Part shown: positions 45,201 to 54,196 of the stretch, piece after piece
Layout: each line of letters opens with the position of its first letter
Numbering within the stretch: position 1 is the stretch's first letter
Assembly (NCBI GenBank): GCA_016932255.1
Contig: JAFGDE010000009.1
Span: 1-64,000 of the forward strand
Source: Candidatus Saganbacteria bacterium
GTDB taxonomy: Bacteria; Margulisbacteria; WOR-1; O2-12-FULL-45-9
Length of the DNA: 64,000 nucleotides
Reading direction: 5' to 3'
Translations under genes and position numbers: made by a program
Notes under the pieces: model-generated
Database searches by the model: none
Told to the model about the DNA's origin: nothing
The model's input: the letters and a program-made list of their open reading frames with translations, nothing else

Positions 45201-45229
45201 TCGACAAGACTTTCCTTTTCTGCTAAAAT
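45201..45229 (+). promoter_or_regulatory. Promoter of ftsE
   Basis: TCGACA (45201-45206), 17 bases, TAAAAT (45224-45229). The ftsE ATG follows after only 6 bases and no Shine-Dalgarno exists, so the transcript is likely leaderless. Confidence 0.55.
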
Positions 45230-45235
45230 ATATCC

Positions 45236-45916
45236 ATGATCGAGCTGGTCAATGTTTCTAAATCATTCAGTAACGGCGTAGATGTCCTGTTCAATATTTC
45301 CCTCAATATAGGCAAAGAAGAATTCGTTTTTATTGTAGGGCCATCCGGCGCAGGCAAGACCACCATGATGAAGTTGCTTTACCGCGAGGAAATGCCCTCC
45401 AGCGGCAAGGTGATTGTTGACCGGGTCAATGTGGCGGAGCTAGACTATAAACAGGTGCCTTATCTTCGCCGTAATATCGGAGTGGTCTTTCAGGACTATA
45501 AGTTGCTGCCAAAGAGGACGGTGCTTGAGAACGTGGCCTTTGCCCTGCGGGTGACCGGAGCGCCGCGCTCAACGATCAGGCGCAAGGTGATGCAGGCGCT
45601 GGAACTGGTTGGCATGCTGCGGCGGGTCAACGCTTTCCCGGACGAGCTCTCCGGCGGAGAAAAGCAGCGGGCTTGTATCGCTAGGGCGATCGTTAACAAC
45701 CCACCGATACTGCTGGCTGATGAGCCGACCGGCAACCTTGATCCGACCACTTCCTGGGACATAATCCAACTGCTTGACAAGATCAATCGCCGCAACACGA
45801 CCGTTCTGGTCGCCACGCATAATAAAAGCATCGTTGATAGCATGAAACGCCGCGTTGTGGCGCTGGAGAACGGCCGCATCGTACGCGACCAGCTCCTGGG
45901 AGGCTACGGTGTTTAG
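45236..45916 (+). CDS. ftsE: Cell-division ATP-binding protein FtsE
   Basis: 226 residues. ABC ATPase with Walker A GPSGAGKTTMMKLL, Q-loop VVFQDYKLL, signature ELSGGEKQRACIARAIV and Walker B PILLADEPTGNLD. The N-terminal MIELVNVSKSFSNGV is typical of FtsE. With FtsX it controls peptidoglycan hydrolases at the septum. It overlaps ftsX by 8 bases. Confidence 0.97.
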   Translation: MIELVNVSKSFSNGVDVLFNISLNIGKEEFVFIVGPSGAGKTTMMKLLYREEMPSSGKVIVDRVNVAELDYKQVPYLRRNIGVVFQDYKLLPKRTVLENVAFALRVTGAPRSTIRRKVMQALELVGMLRRVNAFPDELSGGEKQRACIARAIVNNPPILLADEPTGNLDPTTSWDIIQLLDKINRRNTTVLVATHNKSIVDSMKRRVVALENGRIVRDQLLGGYGV

Positions 45917-46796
45917 CAATCTTGAATTCTTTCTGATTGAGGCCCTGCGTTCGTTCCGCCGCGGCGCACTGATGAGCCTGGTGGCGATCGCCACCATCAG
46001 TGTTTCCCTGGTCATTTTCGGGTTGTTCCTTCTTTTGGTGATCAATCTCGGCAACATAGTCGGGACCGTTTCTTCCCGAATGGATATCGCGGCTTATGTG
46101 GAAAAAGATATTTCCCTTGAAGAGGCAGGGGAGCTTCAGCTGAAATTGGGCAAGTTGCCCGGCGTGGAAAAGGTCGAGTTCATTTCCAAGACCGAAGCCT
46201 GGCGCAATTTCAAACAGGAATTCGGAACCAAGCTGGAGCTGGATGATATCATGACCAGCAATCCTTTGCCGCACACGTTCAGCGTTAAGGTCAGGACACC
46301 CGATCTCCTGCCGGCCGTGGCCAAACAGGTTTCGAATTTCCAGTTGATCGACGAGGTGCGCTACAGCGGCAAGTTCATTGACCAGATCAGGACGCTGGTC
46401 GACGCGGTAAGGCTGGGCGGGGCCGCCCTGGTGGTCCTGATCTCGTTCGCCACGCTGCTTATTGTCGTCAATACAATCAGGCTGACGGTCCTGGCGCGTG
46501 AAACAGATATCTCTATCATGAAACTGGTCGGAGCGACGGATACTTTCATAAAATGGCCGTTCATCATCGAGGGCGTGATCCTGGGTGTTTTGGGCGGTCT
46601 GGTCTCATTTATAGTGCTGAAGTTCTCTTATGATGCTATCATTCTGAGGGTGGCGGCGGCCCTGCCGTTCCTGCCGCTGGTGGCCGATCAGAGGTTACTG
46701 GCGGTGATCCATCTGGTCATGATCGTTGGCGGTACGGCACTGGGCATGCTGGGTGCCTATATTTCTGTTTCCCGAGTGCTTAAATCGGAGGTTTAA
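45909..46796 (+). CDS. ftsX: Cell-division permease-like protein FtsX
   Basis: 295 residues from GTG 45909, inside the last codons of ftsE (GTGTTTAG). First membrane helix at about 20-47 (RRGALMSLVAIATISVSLVI), a periplasmic domain (about 48-165) beginning VEKDISLEEAGELQ, then three further helices with the family segment LMKLVGATDTFIKWPFIIEGV in its ISIMKLVG form. FtsX relays FtsE ATPase activity to murein hydrolases. Confidence 0.95.
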   Translation: MFSNLEFFLIEALRSFRRGALMSLVAIATISVSLVIFGLFLLLVINLGNIVGTVSSRMDIAAYVEKDISLEEAGELQLKLGKLPGVEKVEFISKTEAWRNFKQEFGTKLELDDIMTSNPLPHTFSVKVRTPDLLPAVAKQVSNFQLIDEVRYSGKFIDQIRTLVDAVRLGGAALVVLISFATLLIVVNTIRLTVLARETDISIMKLVGATDTFIKWPFIIEGVILGVLGGLVSFIVLKFSYDAIILRVAAALPFLPLVADQRLLAVIHLVMIVGGTALGMLGAYISVSRVLKSEV

Positions 46797-46798
46797 CG

Positions 46799-48148
46799 AT
46801 GTTAAGGTTTTTAAGAAAACACATGAAGAAGATAATAATCGCGGTGGCGGTCTTGTTCCTGGCCTCATTGCTCTATGGCATTGGAGCGTCCAGATTCAGC
46901 GGTGCCGGACGCTCCCGCGGCAAGGATAACAGGATTGCCAGGGTTAACGGCAGGGAAATAGATTCTTACCGTTACGGTGAGATGATGAACCGCATGATCC
47001 GTCAGATTGGCCAGAACATCGCTCCTTCTGACATGGCTTTTGTCCAGAACCTGGCCCTGGGCCAGGCGGTTGATTTTATGCTGATCCTTGAGGAAGCCAA
47101 GCGCAATGTCAAGATCTCCGGCCGGGAGGTTGATGCATCCATCGACGCGATGATCAAGCGGGAAAAGATTGGTTCGCGGCAGGACCTGGAGCAAGCGCTT
47201 AAACGCATGGGCTTGAACTGGAAGCAGTTCGAGCAAATGATCAGGGAAGAGATCCTGGTCCAGAAGATGATCAACAGCATCCGCGGTTCGGTCATTGTCA
47301 CGCCTGACGATCTGCGTGAGATCAAGGCCCGCCATATACTAGTTTCAACAGAAGCGAGAGCAAAAACGCTAAGGTCAAAGCTGGGAAAAGGTGAACAGTT
47401 CGCTGCTCTGGCAAGAGAATATTCGCTTGATCCCGGCTCAGCGAAAAAAGGCGGCGATCTGGGCTATTTCCCGACCGGAAAAATGGTCGAGCCGTTTGAA
47501 AAGATCGCTTTTTCGCTCAAGATCAATGAGGTAAGCCAGCCGGTCAAGACACCGTTCGGCTATCATATTATCCAGGTGCTTGATTCACGGCTGCGCCAGT
47601 TTGGTGATGATGTCAAGGATATTGATCAAGCCGCGCTCCAGGAAAAACAGGATGTGGCCTTCCGGAAATGGTTCGGCGGGGTCAAAGGCAAAGCAAAGAT
47701 CGAGATACTAAACCCGGTGCTCAAGGCGCATGACCAGCGTTTCAAAGGCCAGATCGGCAAGGCGATAACCGAGTACAAGGAAGCGATCAAGGCCGATCCG
47801 GCCAATCCCTATCTTCATGTTTATCTTGGCGACACGTATAATACCATCGGCCAGAGTGATCTGGCTCTGTCCGAGTATGAGGAAGCGATAGCGGTCGAGG
47901 GCGGCAATCCCTTGCTCTACCTGATCCTGGCCCGAGCTTACGAGCTGGCAGGCAGGAAAGAGGATGCAGTGAAGCAGTATAAGCGCGCCTCGCTGGTCGC
48001 TGCTGATGACAAGGCCATGCATGAACAATTGCTCAAGAAATTCAAGGAGCTTTCGGCCTGGTCGGAATACGAAAGGGAGAAACGGGAAATAGAGCGGATC
48101 GAGAAGAAGGAGAAGTTCGAACAGGAACTTCAAGGAGGAGGGAAATAA
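46799..48148 (+). CDS. PpiC/SurA-like isomerase with C-terminal TPRs
   Basis: 449 residues. N-terminal membrane anchor (KKIIIAVAVLFLASLLYGIG), a SurA/PrsA-type N-domain (RIARVNGREIDSYRYGEMMN), a parvulin domain (about 177-275: IKARHILVSTEARAKTL, FAALAREYSLDPGSAKKGGDLGYF, PVKTPFGYHIIQV), then TPR repeats (about 310-405) and a very charged tail. It folds exported proteins in the periplasm. The fused TPRs are unusual and suggest docking to a partner. It begins 2 bases after ftsX. Confidence 0.88.
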   Translation: MLRFLRKHMKKIIIAVAVLFLASLLYGIGASRFSGAGRSRGKDNRIARVNGREIDSYRYGEMMNRMIRQIGQNIAPSDMAFVQNLALGQAVDFMLILEEAKRNVKISGREVDASIDAMIKREKIGSRQDLEQALKRMGLNWKQFEQMIREEILVQKMINSIRGSVIVTPDDLREIKARHILVSTEARAKTLRSKLGKGEQFAALAREYSLDPGSAKKGGDLGYFPTGKMVEPFEKIAFSLKINEVSQPVKTPFGYHIIQVLDSRLRQFGDDVKDIDQAALQEKQDVAFRKWFGGVKGKAKIEILNPVLKAHDQRFKGQIGKAITEYKEAIKADPANPYLHVYLGDTYNTIGQSDLALSEYEEAIAVEGGNPLLYLILARAYELAGRKEDAVKQYKRASLVAADDKAMHEQLLKKFKELSAWSEYEREKREIERIEKKEKFEQELQGGGK

Positions 48149-48150
48149 CA

Positions 48151-49581
48151 ATGTCTAGCAAGAATTTGCCATTGACCGCGGCTCTAGTGGCTCTTCTTTT
48201 AATAGGTTTGAGCTGGCTGATCATTTCAGGCGGTATGTGCGCTTCCCCGGCAACCACGACCCTGGCGCCGGTTGTTTCAAGCACAACAACGACCGCGACT
48301 ACAGCAACGACTTCAACTACAGCGGCCAGTTCGACCACCACGTCCAGCACGACCACCACGACCCTGGCTGAGGCCCAGGGAGTGATCGATCCCAGCTTTG
48401 GCGCCAGCGGCATTGTCGAAGAGAGCGGGACTGGAGGCGGGGATACCGATGCCGGCGCTGATCTTCTGGTCGACGGCAACGGCCGGATCGTCGTGGCCGG
48501 AACTTGCACCGGCCCGAATGACGAATTTTATATGACAGTCTGGGCCTATGATAGCAGCGGCGCGCGCGATAGCAGTTTTGGCAGCAACGGGGTGCTCTTG
48601 ACCAATAGCGCTTCCCCGGGCGTTAATGCCTATTACGGTTGCGCGATAACGCGCGATGCCGCAAACAATTATTATATTGCCGGTTACGCACAACCGGATG
48701 ATTCAACAAGGGCTATCGTTGTTTGGAAGGTCAGCCCGAACGGCGCCTTGGACAGCAGCTTTGGCAACAACGGCGCGCTCTATATTGATTCGGGTACGCC
48801 TGGAGCTATGGCTTACGGCATTGCTTTAGATGCTTCAGATAATATTTATGTTGCTGGTCTTAAATACGGGCCTGAAGATGCTGCCTTGTTGATGAAACTG
48901 GACAGCACCGGCCAGATTGATACGTCCTTTGGCGCGAATGGTTATGCTAATTATCAGAGAAAAGGCTTTGATAATCTGGCGTATGATGTTGTGGTCGATT
49001 CATCCGGCCGCATCTATATTGTGGGACATTATGTGAGGGACAATAATCTTAAAGCTGGTGCTATCTGGCGCATCAATTCAAATGGAACTTACGATGCCTC
49101 CTTTGGCAGTTCAGGCGTGGTCATTTTGGAGACCACTTACAATTCGGCCTGGTCTGATATAGATATTGATGCTTCAGGAAAATTGGTCGTTGCCGGCTAT
49201 GAGGCTCCGCCCAGCAGCCGTATAATGTATCTGGCCAGGTATACCACCACTGGCGTGCTTGATACCAGCTTTAATAGCATTGGTTACGCAACGTATTCAG
49301 GTCGTTCCTATTCCGTGGGCTCATCGCTGGCCTTTAACAGCCTGAATAAGATCGTCGTGGGCGGCTATGCTGGTTCAACTCAAGATTTGTACGATTATTC
49401 GATCTGGCGTTTCACCAACAGCGGGGCATTGGACACCAGCTTTAGCACCGCGGGCCTCTTTACTGCCGATCTGGGCGGATCGGACCGGGCCCTGTCTATA
49501 GTCATTGACGGATCGAACCGGTTGCTCGTGACCGGCGTGGTAGAGGACGGAACGAAAATGGACTTGCTCAGGGTCAAGTAG
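48151..49581 (+). CDS. Exported delta-60 repeat protein with Thr/Ser-rich linker
   Basis: 476 residues. An N-terminal hydrophobic segment (LTAALVALLLIGLSWLIISGG), a Thr/Ser tract of about 40 residues (33-73), then at least seven delta-60 type repeats marked DPSFGASG, DSSFGSNG, DSSFGNNG, DTSFGANG, DASFGSSG, DTSFNSIG and DTSFSTAG, each followed by a VAGY/IVVGG-like strand. These form a beta-propeller on the cell surface or in the periplasm. The Thr/Ser linker resembles a glycosylated stalk. An AAGGAGGAGGG Shine-Dalgarno precedes it. It meets the phosphomutase gene tail to tail with 8 bases overlap. Confidence 0.8.
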   Translation: MSSKNLPLTAALVALLLIGLSWLIISGGMCASPATTTLAPVVSSTTTTATTATTSTTAASSTTTSSTTTTTLAEAQGVIDPSFGASGIVEESGTGGGDTDAGADLLVDGNGRIVVAGTCTGPNDEFYMTVWAYDSSGARDSSFGSNGVLLTNSASPGVNAYYGCAITRDAANNYYIAGYAQPDDSTRAIVVWKVSPNGALDSSFGNNGALYIDSGTPGAMAYGIALDASDNIYVAGLKYGPEDAALLMKLDSTGQIDTSFGANGYANYQRKGFDNLAYDVVVDSSGRIYIVGHYVRDNNLKAGAIWRINSNGTYDASFGSSGVVILETTYNSAWSDIDIDASGKLVVAGYEAPPSSRIMYLARYTTTGVLDTSFNSIGYATYSGRSYSVGSSLAFNSLNKIVVGGYAGSTQDLYDYSIWRFTNSGALDTSFSTAGLFTADLGGSDRALSIVIDGSNRLLVTGVVEDGTKMDLLRVK

Positions 49582-50992
49582 AAGAACAGGTCACCAGTTC
49601 ATCGCCTGCAGCCAGGATCAACTTGACGTCCTGATCAGAGCGGCCTTCAACGTAGACGCGCAGCAGCGGCTCTGTGCCTGAGGCGCGGAAGAGGATCCAG
49701 CTTTCATCCTCAAAGATGAGCTTATAGCCGTCCAGGGTCTCGATCCTGGCGACCGGTTTGCCGGCAAATTCCTTGGGCGGCGATTTTTTCAGCTCTTCTA
49801 CCAGGCTTTTCGCTTTTTCTGTGTGGATATCCGCGCGATTATAGTAAAAGTAGCCATGTTCAGACATCATCTCGTCAAGTATCTGTCCCATTGTTTTCTT
49901 CTCATAAGCCATCAGCTCGAACAGGTTCAGGCCGGCCAGCACGCCGTCGCGCTCCGGGATAAAGCCCTTGATGCCCATGCCGCCTGATTCCTCGCCGCCC
50001 AGCAGGATGTCCTGTTTTAACATTAGATCTGCCACGTGCTTAAAGCCGATCGGTGTGACCTGCAATTTTCTTTCGTACAGGCGGCAAAGCTTGTCGATCA
50101 GCTGGCTCATATTAAAAGTCTTGACCACGTTGCCGCCCATGCCGCGGTGGACTACCAGGTGCCTGAGCAGCAGGCAGAAGACATTGTGTGTGTTAATGAA
50201 GCGGCCGGAGCCGTCGATCGCCGCCACGCGGTCAGCGTCGCCGTCCAGCACGATGCAGCCGGTCAGCTCGGAAGAATATTTCAAGGCGGTTTCCTTGACC
50301 GCTGAGATCGATTCTTCCAGGTTGACGGGCAGGGGCTCGGGATTTACGCCGCCGAAGAGCGGATCGCGCCAGCCCCTGATCTCCTCGATCGGCAGGCCCA
50401 GGGCCGCGAAATAGCCAGCTCCGCTGCCATGCATCGGATCGACCATAAGTTTCAGTTTTGAAGCCTTGATCAATTCCAGGTCGACCAGGGAAGCGATCTT
50501 CTTAATATATTCCGGCTGGGGATCGAAGACCTCGATGTTCTTTTCTGATAGAGAGCCTGGGTTCTGGGGGATCAATGCTTCAACAGCTTTGGTGGTTTCA
50601 GGGAAAGCTGAGCCGCCGAACGATTCCTTGATCTTGAAGCCGTTCCAGTCAGGCGGGTTGTGTGAGGCGGTGATCATGATACCGGCGGCCAGCCCCATGT
50701 TCTTGACCGAATAGGAGACTACAGGCGAAGGGACCGATGATTTGGTCAGAAAGACCTTCAGGCCAGCTCCTGAGCAGACCTCGGCTGCCACCCGGGCGAA
50801 GTCTTCCGACTGGAACCGGTTGTCGTAGCCCACGGCTATGCCTTTTTTGTCCAGGCCTTGTTCTTTGAGATAAGCGATGAACCCTTCGGTCACCAGGCGC
50901 AGGTTATCAAAGGTGAAATCATCGGCTATCCTGGCGCGCCAGCCGTCAGTGCCGAACTTAAAAATAGAAAGGCTCTTCTTTTTTGGGTTCAT
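49574..50992 (-). CDS. Phosphoglucomutase/phosphomannomutase family protein
   Basis: 472 residues. Alpha-D-phosphohexomutase with all four site motifs: TASHNPPDWNGFKIK (phosphoserine), DGDADRVAAID (metal), GGEESGGMG (sugar) and FRASGTEPLLRVY (phosphate). The start FGTDGWRARIADDFT is typical of one bacterial PMM/PGM clade. Sugar specificity cannot be read from motifs. ATG 50992 is chosen because the longer frame lies wholly inside the PBP1A gene; a 35-base overlap with it remains. Confidence 0.93.
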   Translation of the reverse strand: MNPKKKSLSIFKFGTDGWRARIADDFTFDNLRLVTEGFIAYLKEQGLDKKGIAVGYDNRFQSEDFARVAAEVCSGAGLKVFLTKSSVPSPVVSYSVKNMGLAAGIMITASHNPPDWNGFKIKESFGGSAFPETTKAVEALIPQNPGSLSEKNIEVFDPQPEYIKKIASLVDLELIKASKLKLMVDPMHGSGAGYFAALGLPIEEIRGWRDPLFGGVNPEPLPVNLEESISAVKETALKYSSELTGCIVLDGDADRVAAIDGSGRFINTHNVFCLLLRHLVVHRGMGGNVVKTFNMSQLIDKLCRLYERKLQVTPIGFKHVADLMLKQDILLGGEESGGMGIKGFIPERDGVLAGLNLFELMAYEKKTMGQILDEMMSEHGYFYYNRADIHTEKAKSLVEELKKSPPKEFAGKPVARIETLDGYKLIFEDESWILFRASGTEPLLRVYVEGRSDQDVKLILAAGDELVTCSST

Positions 50993-53027
50993 CTTTTTTC
51001 CATATTCTTTCGCTTTCCGGCGGAGCTTCTCCTTCAAACCCCATGAAGTGATCCCAGCCGGTATGCACATCGCATTTATCCTTGGGTACGTCCTTTTCCC
51101 AAAGAGTAACTGACAGCCTTTTTTCCTCGGGGCAGTTATCGCCGACCAATTTGCCTGACTCTTCACAGATCTCGACCCTGACCAGGCCGGCCGGCTTGGG
51201 AAAGGCAATGATCGGCTCGTTTTCCAGGGCGATCTTATTATATTCGCGCCAGATGCGCGGGCAGACAGCTACCTCGGCCACGCCTTCCATTGACTTGTTG
51301 TCGTCATTGCCGACCCAGACACCGGTCACCAGCTGAGGCACAAAGCCGATGAACCAGGCATCGCGATACTCTTCAGTCGTGCCTGTCTTGGCCGCGGCCG
51401 GCCGTGACAGCCGGGCGTGGACCCCTGTGCCCCTGGCGATGACTCCCTGCATCATGTCGATCATCACGGCGGCGACGTTGGTGTCCAGAGCTCTTTTCTC
51501 AGTTATCGCATGTTTGTAGATCAAGACCCCGTCACGGTTATCGATCCTGGTAATCGCTGCCGGCTCGACCCTGATGCCTGAGTTAGCGAATACGCCATAA
51601 GCAGAGGTAATCTCCAGTAGATTGACCTCTGAAACTCCCAGGGTCAGGGCCAGGCCGGGTTCCAGATGGCTCTTGATACCCATGCGCCGAGCAACGTCAA
51701 TGGCCGGACCAATGCCGACCCGTTCGAGCAGTTTTATCGACGGGATATTAAGGGATTTTTCCAGGGCATGGCGCAGTGTGACGCTGCCGTGGAACTTTTT
51801 ATCGAAGTTCTTGGGTTCCCAGGTGCCGTCCGGGTTCCATTCGTTCGGGAAAACGTTGAAGGTAGTGGGTGAGTCGTCGATAATCGTGCCGGGCGAGATG
51901 CCTTGTTCCATGGCCGCTGTATAGACGAAGGGCTTGAACGATGAGCCCGGCTGGCGCTGGGCCTGGGTCACACGATTGAATTTGCTTTCAAAGAAATCTA
52001 TGCCGCCGACCATGGCCTTGATATAACCGGTGCGCGGATCAAGCGAGACCAAGGCCGCCTGGCTGAACTGGTACTTTTCGCCCTCTTCTGTTACGAACCG
52101 TGTGATGACATCTTCGGCAGCGGCCTGCTTGGCCGTGTCCAGTGTGGTATAGACCCGCAGGCCGCCGTGATAGACCATGTCCTCGCCGTAGCGTTCGATC
52201 AGGTCCTGTAAGACGTAGCTGATGAAGTAGGGCGCGACCTCGCTGTAGCGTTTAAGGTTCTTGGGGGAGAACTCAAGCTCTTCGATCGCCGCCAGTTTGG
52301 CTTCCCGTTCATCGACCAGCCGGTGTTCCAGCATGTTGTTCAATACTGTTATCTGGCGCAGTTTGGCTCCGCGGAAATTGCGGTAAGGCGAATACAGCTC
52401 AGGGCCGCGGATAATGCCGGCCAGCATGGCCGATTCGGCCAGGTCAAGGTCGGCCGCACTTTTACCGAAATAAAGGCTGGCGGCCGATTCAATGCCGTAT
52501 GAATTATGCCCAAGATAGACCTGATTAAGGTACATTTCCAGGATCTCTTCTTTGGTATAACGCCGCTCGATCTGCATGGCCAGGATAGCTTCGGCCAGTT
52601 TGCGGATATAGGTCTTGCGGCGGCTCAGGAACAGGTTGCGCGCCAGCTGCTGGGTGACGGTGCTGGCCCCTTCCACGATGCGGCCGTAGACCAGGTTCTT
52701 AACCGTAGCGCGGAAAATGCCGTAAAAATCCAGGCCATGGTGCCGGTAAAAGTTCGGGTCTTCGGTGGCGATGACGGCGTTCTGGAAATAGATGGAGATC
52801 TTGGACAGGGGTACGACCTGGCGGTTCTCTTCCCGGTGTAGCCTGGCCAGGACCTTGCCGTCGCTGGAAAAGATCAAGGTGGTCTCGCTCGGGATATAGG
52901 CGTCGAGGCCTTCGACCTCAGGCAGCTGCTTGACGATCTGAAGGAAAATGCCCGCGCCGGCGGCCAGCAGGACAAAAAAGACGATCAGTGATAGCTTTAT
53001 CAGGAATATGCGTTTCTTTTTAACCAT
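50958..53027 (-). CDS. Class A penicillin-binding protein (PBP1A type)
   Basis: 689 residues. Membrane anchor (IFLIKLSLIVFFVLLAAGAGIF), then a GT51 glycosyltransferase with EDPNFYRHHGLDFYGI and EGASTVTQQLARNLFLS, then a transpeptidase with PGSSFKPFVYTA (SxxK), KSLNIPS (SxN) and AKTGTTEEYRDAWF (KTG). It polymerises and cross-links peptidoglycan. ATG 53027 is preferred over TTG 53033 because a TATAAT lies 10 bases upstream. The acidic tail ends KKEEPFYF, inside the next gene's start. Confidence 0.96.
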   Translation of the reverse strand: MVKKKRIFLIKLSLIVFFVLLAAGAGIFLQIVKQLPEVEGLDAYIPSETTLIFSSDGKVLARLHREENRQVVPLSKISIYFQNAVIATEDPNFYRHHGLDFYGIFRATVKNLVYGRIVEGASTVTQQLARNLFLSRRKTYIRKLAEAILAMQIERRYTKEEILEMYLNQVYLGHNSYGIESAASLYFGKSAADLDLAESAMLAGIIRGPELYSPYRNFRGAKLRQITVLNNMLEHRLVDEREAKLAAIEELEFSPKNLKRYSEVAPYFISYVLQDLIERYGEDMVYHGGLRVYTTLDTAKQAAAEDVITRFVTEEGEKYQFSQAALVSLDPRTGYIKAMVGGIDFFESKFNRVTQAQRQPGSSFKPFVYTAAMEQGISPGTIIDDSPTTFNVFPNEWNPDGTWEPKNFDKKFHGSVTLRHALEKSLNIPSIKLLERVGIGPAIDVARRMGIKSHLEPGLALTLGVSEVNLLEITSAYGVFANSGIRVEPAAITRIDNRDGVLIYKHAITEKRALDTNVAAVMIDMMQGVIARGTGVHARLSRPAAAKTGTTEEYRDAWFIGFVPQLVTGVWVGNDDNKSMEGVAEVAVCPRIWREYNKIALENEPIIAFPKPAGLVRVEICEESGKLVGDNCPEEKRLSVTLWEKDVPKDKCDVHTGWDHFMGFEGEAPPESERIWKKDEPKKEEPFYF

Positions 53028-53037
53028 AAACAAAAGG

Positions 53038-53066
53038 ATTATATCATTTTTTACCCGCCTTGATAA
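53038..53066 (-). promoter_or_regulatory. Promoter of PBP1A, sharing its -35 with aroQ
   Basis: Minus strand: TTATCA (53066-53061), 17 bases, TATAAT (53043-53038), with the ATG 10 bases on and no Shine-Dalgarno. The same TTGATAA on the plus strand (53060-53065) lies 18 bases before TAAAAT (53084-53089), the aroQ -10. Confidence 0.5.
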
Positions 53067-53120
53067 GCGGTCTTGCGCTGTGGTAAAATCAGATATTACG
53101 ACGAATCAAGGAGGCAGGGA

Positions 53121-53555
53121 ATGAAGGTTCTGGTTATCCACGGGCCCAATCTCAATCTGTTGGGCGATCGTGAAGTCGAAACTTACGGCAGGCTTTCTCT
53201 TGAGGACATCAATCAGGCGTTAAAGACCCTGGCCAGGGAACTCAAGGTCGACCTGGAAGAGTATCAAAGCAATGTCGAGGGCGAGATCGTCAATGCCATC
53301 CAGTCGGCCAAAGGCAGATTCGATGTCATTATCATCAATCCCGGCGGTTATACCCATTACAGTGTGGCGATCCGCGACGCGATCGCTGCGGTGAAACTGC
53401 CGGCGGTCGAGGTCCATCTTTCCAATATATATAGTCGTGAGGAATTCAGGCATAAATCCGTCATCGCCCCGGTCGCGGCCGGCCAGATCGCCGGTTTCGG
53501 CCTGAACAGCTATCTGCTGGGGTTGCGGGCCGCTGTTGCTCTGCTCAAGAAGTGA
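53121..53555 (+). CDS. aroQ: 3-dehydroquinate dehydratase, type II
   Basis: 144 residues. Shikimate pathway step 3. [23 protein letters not shown], the catalytic loop with Arg/Tyr (LNLLG...YG), [36 protein letters not shown] and the final [11 protein letters not shown] are family hallmarks. The ATG has AAGGAGG 9 bases upstream; the longer frame reads into the promoter. It starts the aroQ-pepQ-ispD-PAP2-dxs run. Confidence 0.96.
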   Translation: MKVLVIHGPNLNLLGDREVETYGRLSLEDINQALKTLARELKVDLEEYQSNVEGEIVNAIQSAKGRFDVIIINPGGYTHYSVAIRDAIAAVKLPAVEVHLSNIYSREEFRHKSVIAPVAAGQIAGFGLNSYLLGLRAAVALLKK

Positions 53556-54196
53556 ACGCTGCTCAGAAAAAAGCCGTTCTCATCGCTGACAGGATAATGT
53601 CGCGGCTGAAGCTTCGGGCTGGGCGGCGCGAAAGCGAGATCGCCGACTGGATAAAGGCCCAACTTAAAGCCGCCGGGGCTAAGCCGGCTTTCCGCATCAT
53701 CGTCGGCTCGGGCCCAAGATCGGCCCGGCCCCATTGTTTTGCCAGCAACAAGAAATTAAAGCGCGGCGAGCTGGTTGTCGTTGATTTCGGGGCATTGTAT
53801 AATGGTTACAGGTCGGATATCACCCGCACCTATATTATAGGCAAACCCGCTCCGAAACAGAAAAAGATCTACGGGCTTGTAAAAAAAGCTCAGGCCAGGG
53901 CGGTCAGATTGGTAAGGGCGGGGCAAAAATGCTCTGAGGTGGACCGAGCGGCCAGGCGCTTGATCGATCGTCACGGTTTTGGCGGGAATTTCCGGCATTC
54001 GACCGGCCATGGAGTGGGCCAGCGGATACATGAGGCGCCCAAGATCTCTCCCAGGAACTATCATCGGCTTAAAGCTGGCGCGGTCATAACCATTGAACCG
54101 GGCATATATATCAAAGGCTGGGGCGGCGTCAGGATCGAGGACATGTTCCTGGTGACCAGGCAGGGCTGCCGCCGGCTGACCAAGGCAAAAAAATGA
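53552..54196 (+). CDS. M24-family metallopeptidase, single domain
   Basis: 214 residues from GTG 53552, overlapping aroQ by 4 bases (GTGA). The five metal ligands of the pita-bread fold are present: [27 protein letters not shown] and VRIEDM. Xaa-Pro peptidases normally carry an N-terminal creatinase domain of about 130 residues, which is missing here, so this is a minimal catalytic form closer in size to methionine aminopeptidase. Substrate unknown; aminopeptidase P-like is my best guess. Confidence 0.82.
   Translation: MNAAQKKAVLIADRIMSRLKLRAGRRESEIADWIKAQLKAAGAKPAFRIIVGSGPRSARPHCFASNKKLKRGELVVVDFGALYNGYRSDITRTYIIGKPAPKQKKIYGLVKKAQARAVRLVRAGQKCSEVDRAARRLIDRHGFGGNFRHSTGHGVGQRIHEAPKISPRNYHRLKAGAVITIEPGIYIKGWGGVRIEDMFLVTRQGCRRLTKAKK

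Noticed and set aside
48240-48375. DNA microsatellite in the Thr/Ser tract
   Set aside because: The codons vary (ACC, ACG, ACA, ACT, AGC), so selection acts on the amino-acid composition rather than on a simple DNA repeat.
50993-51208. N-terminal extension of the phosphomutase to 51208
   Set aside because: The extra 72 residues lie inside the PBP1A gene and match nothing in the family.
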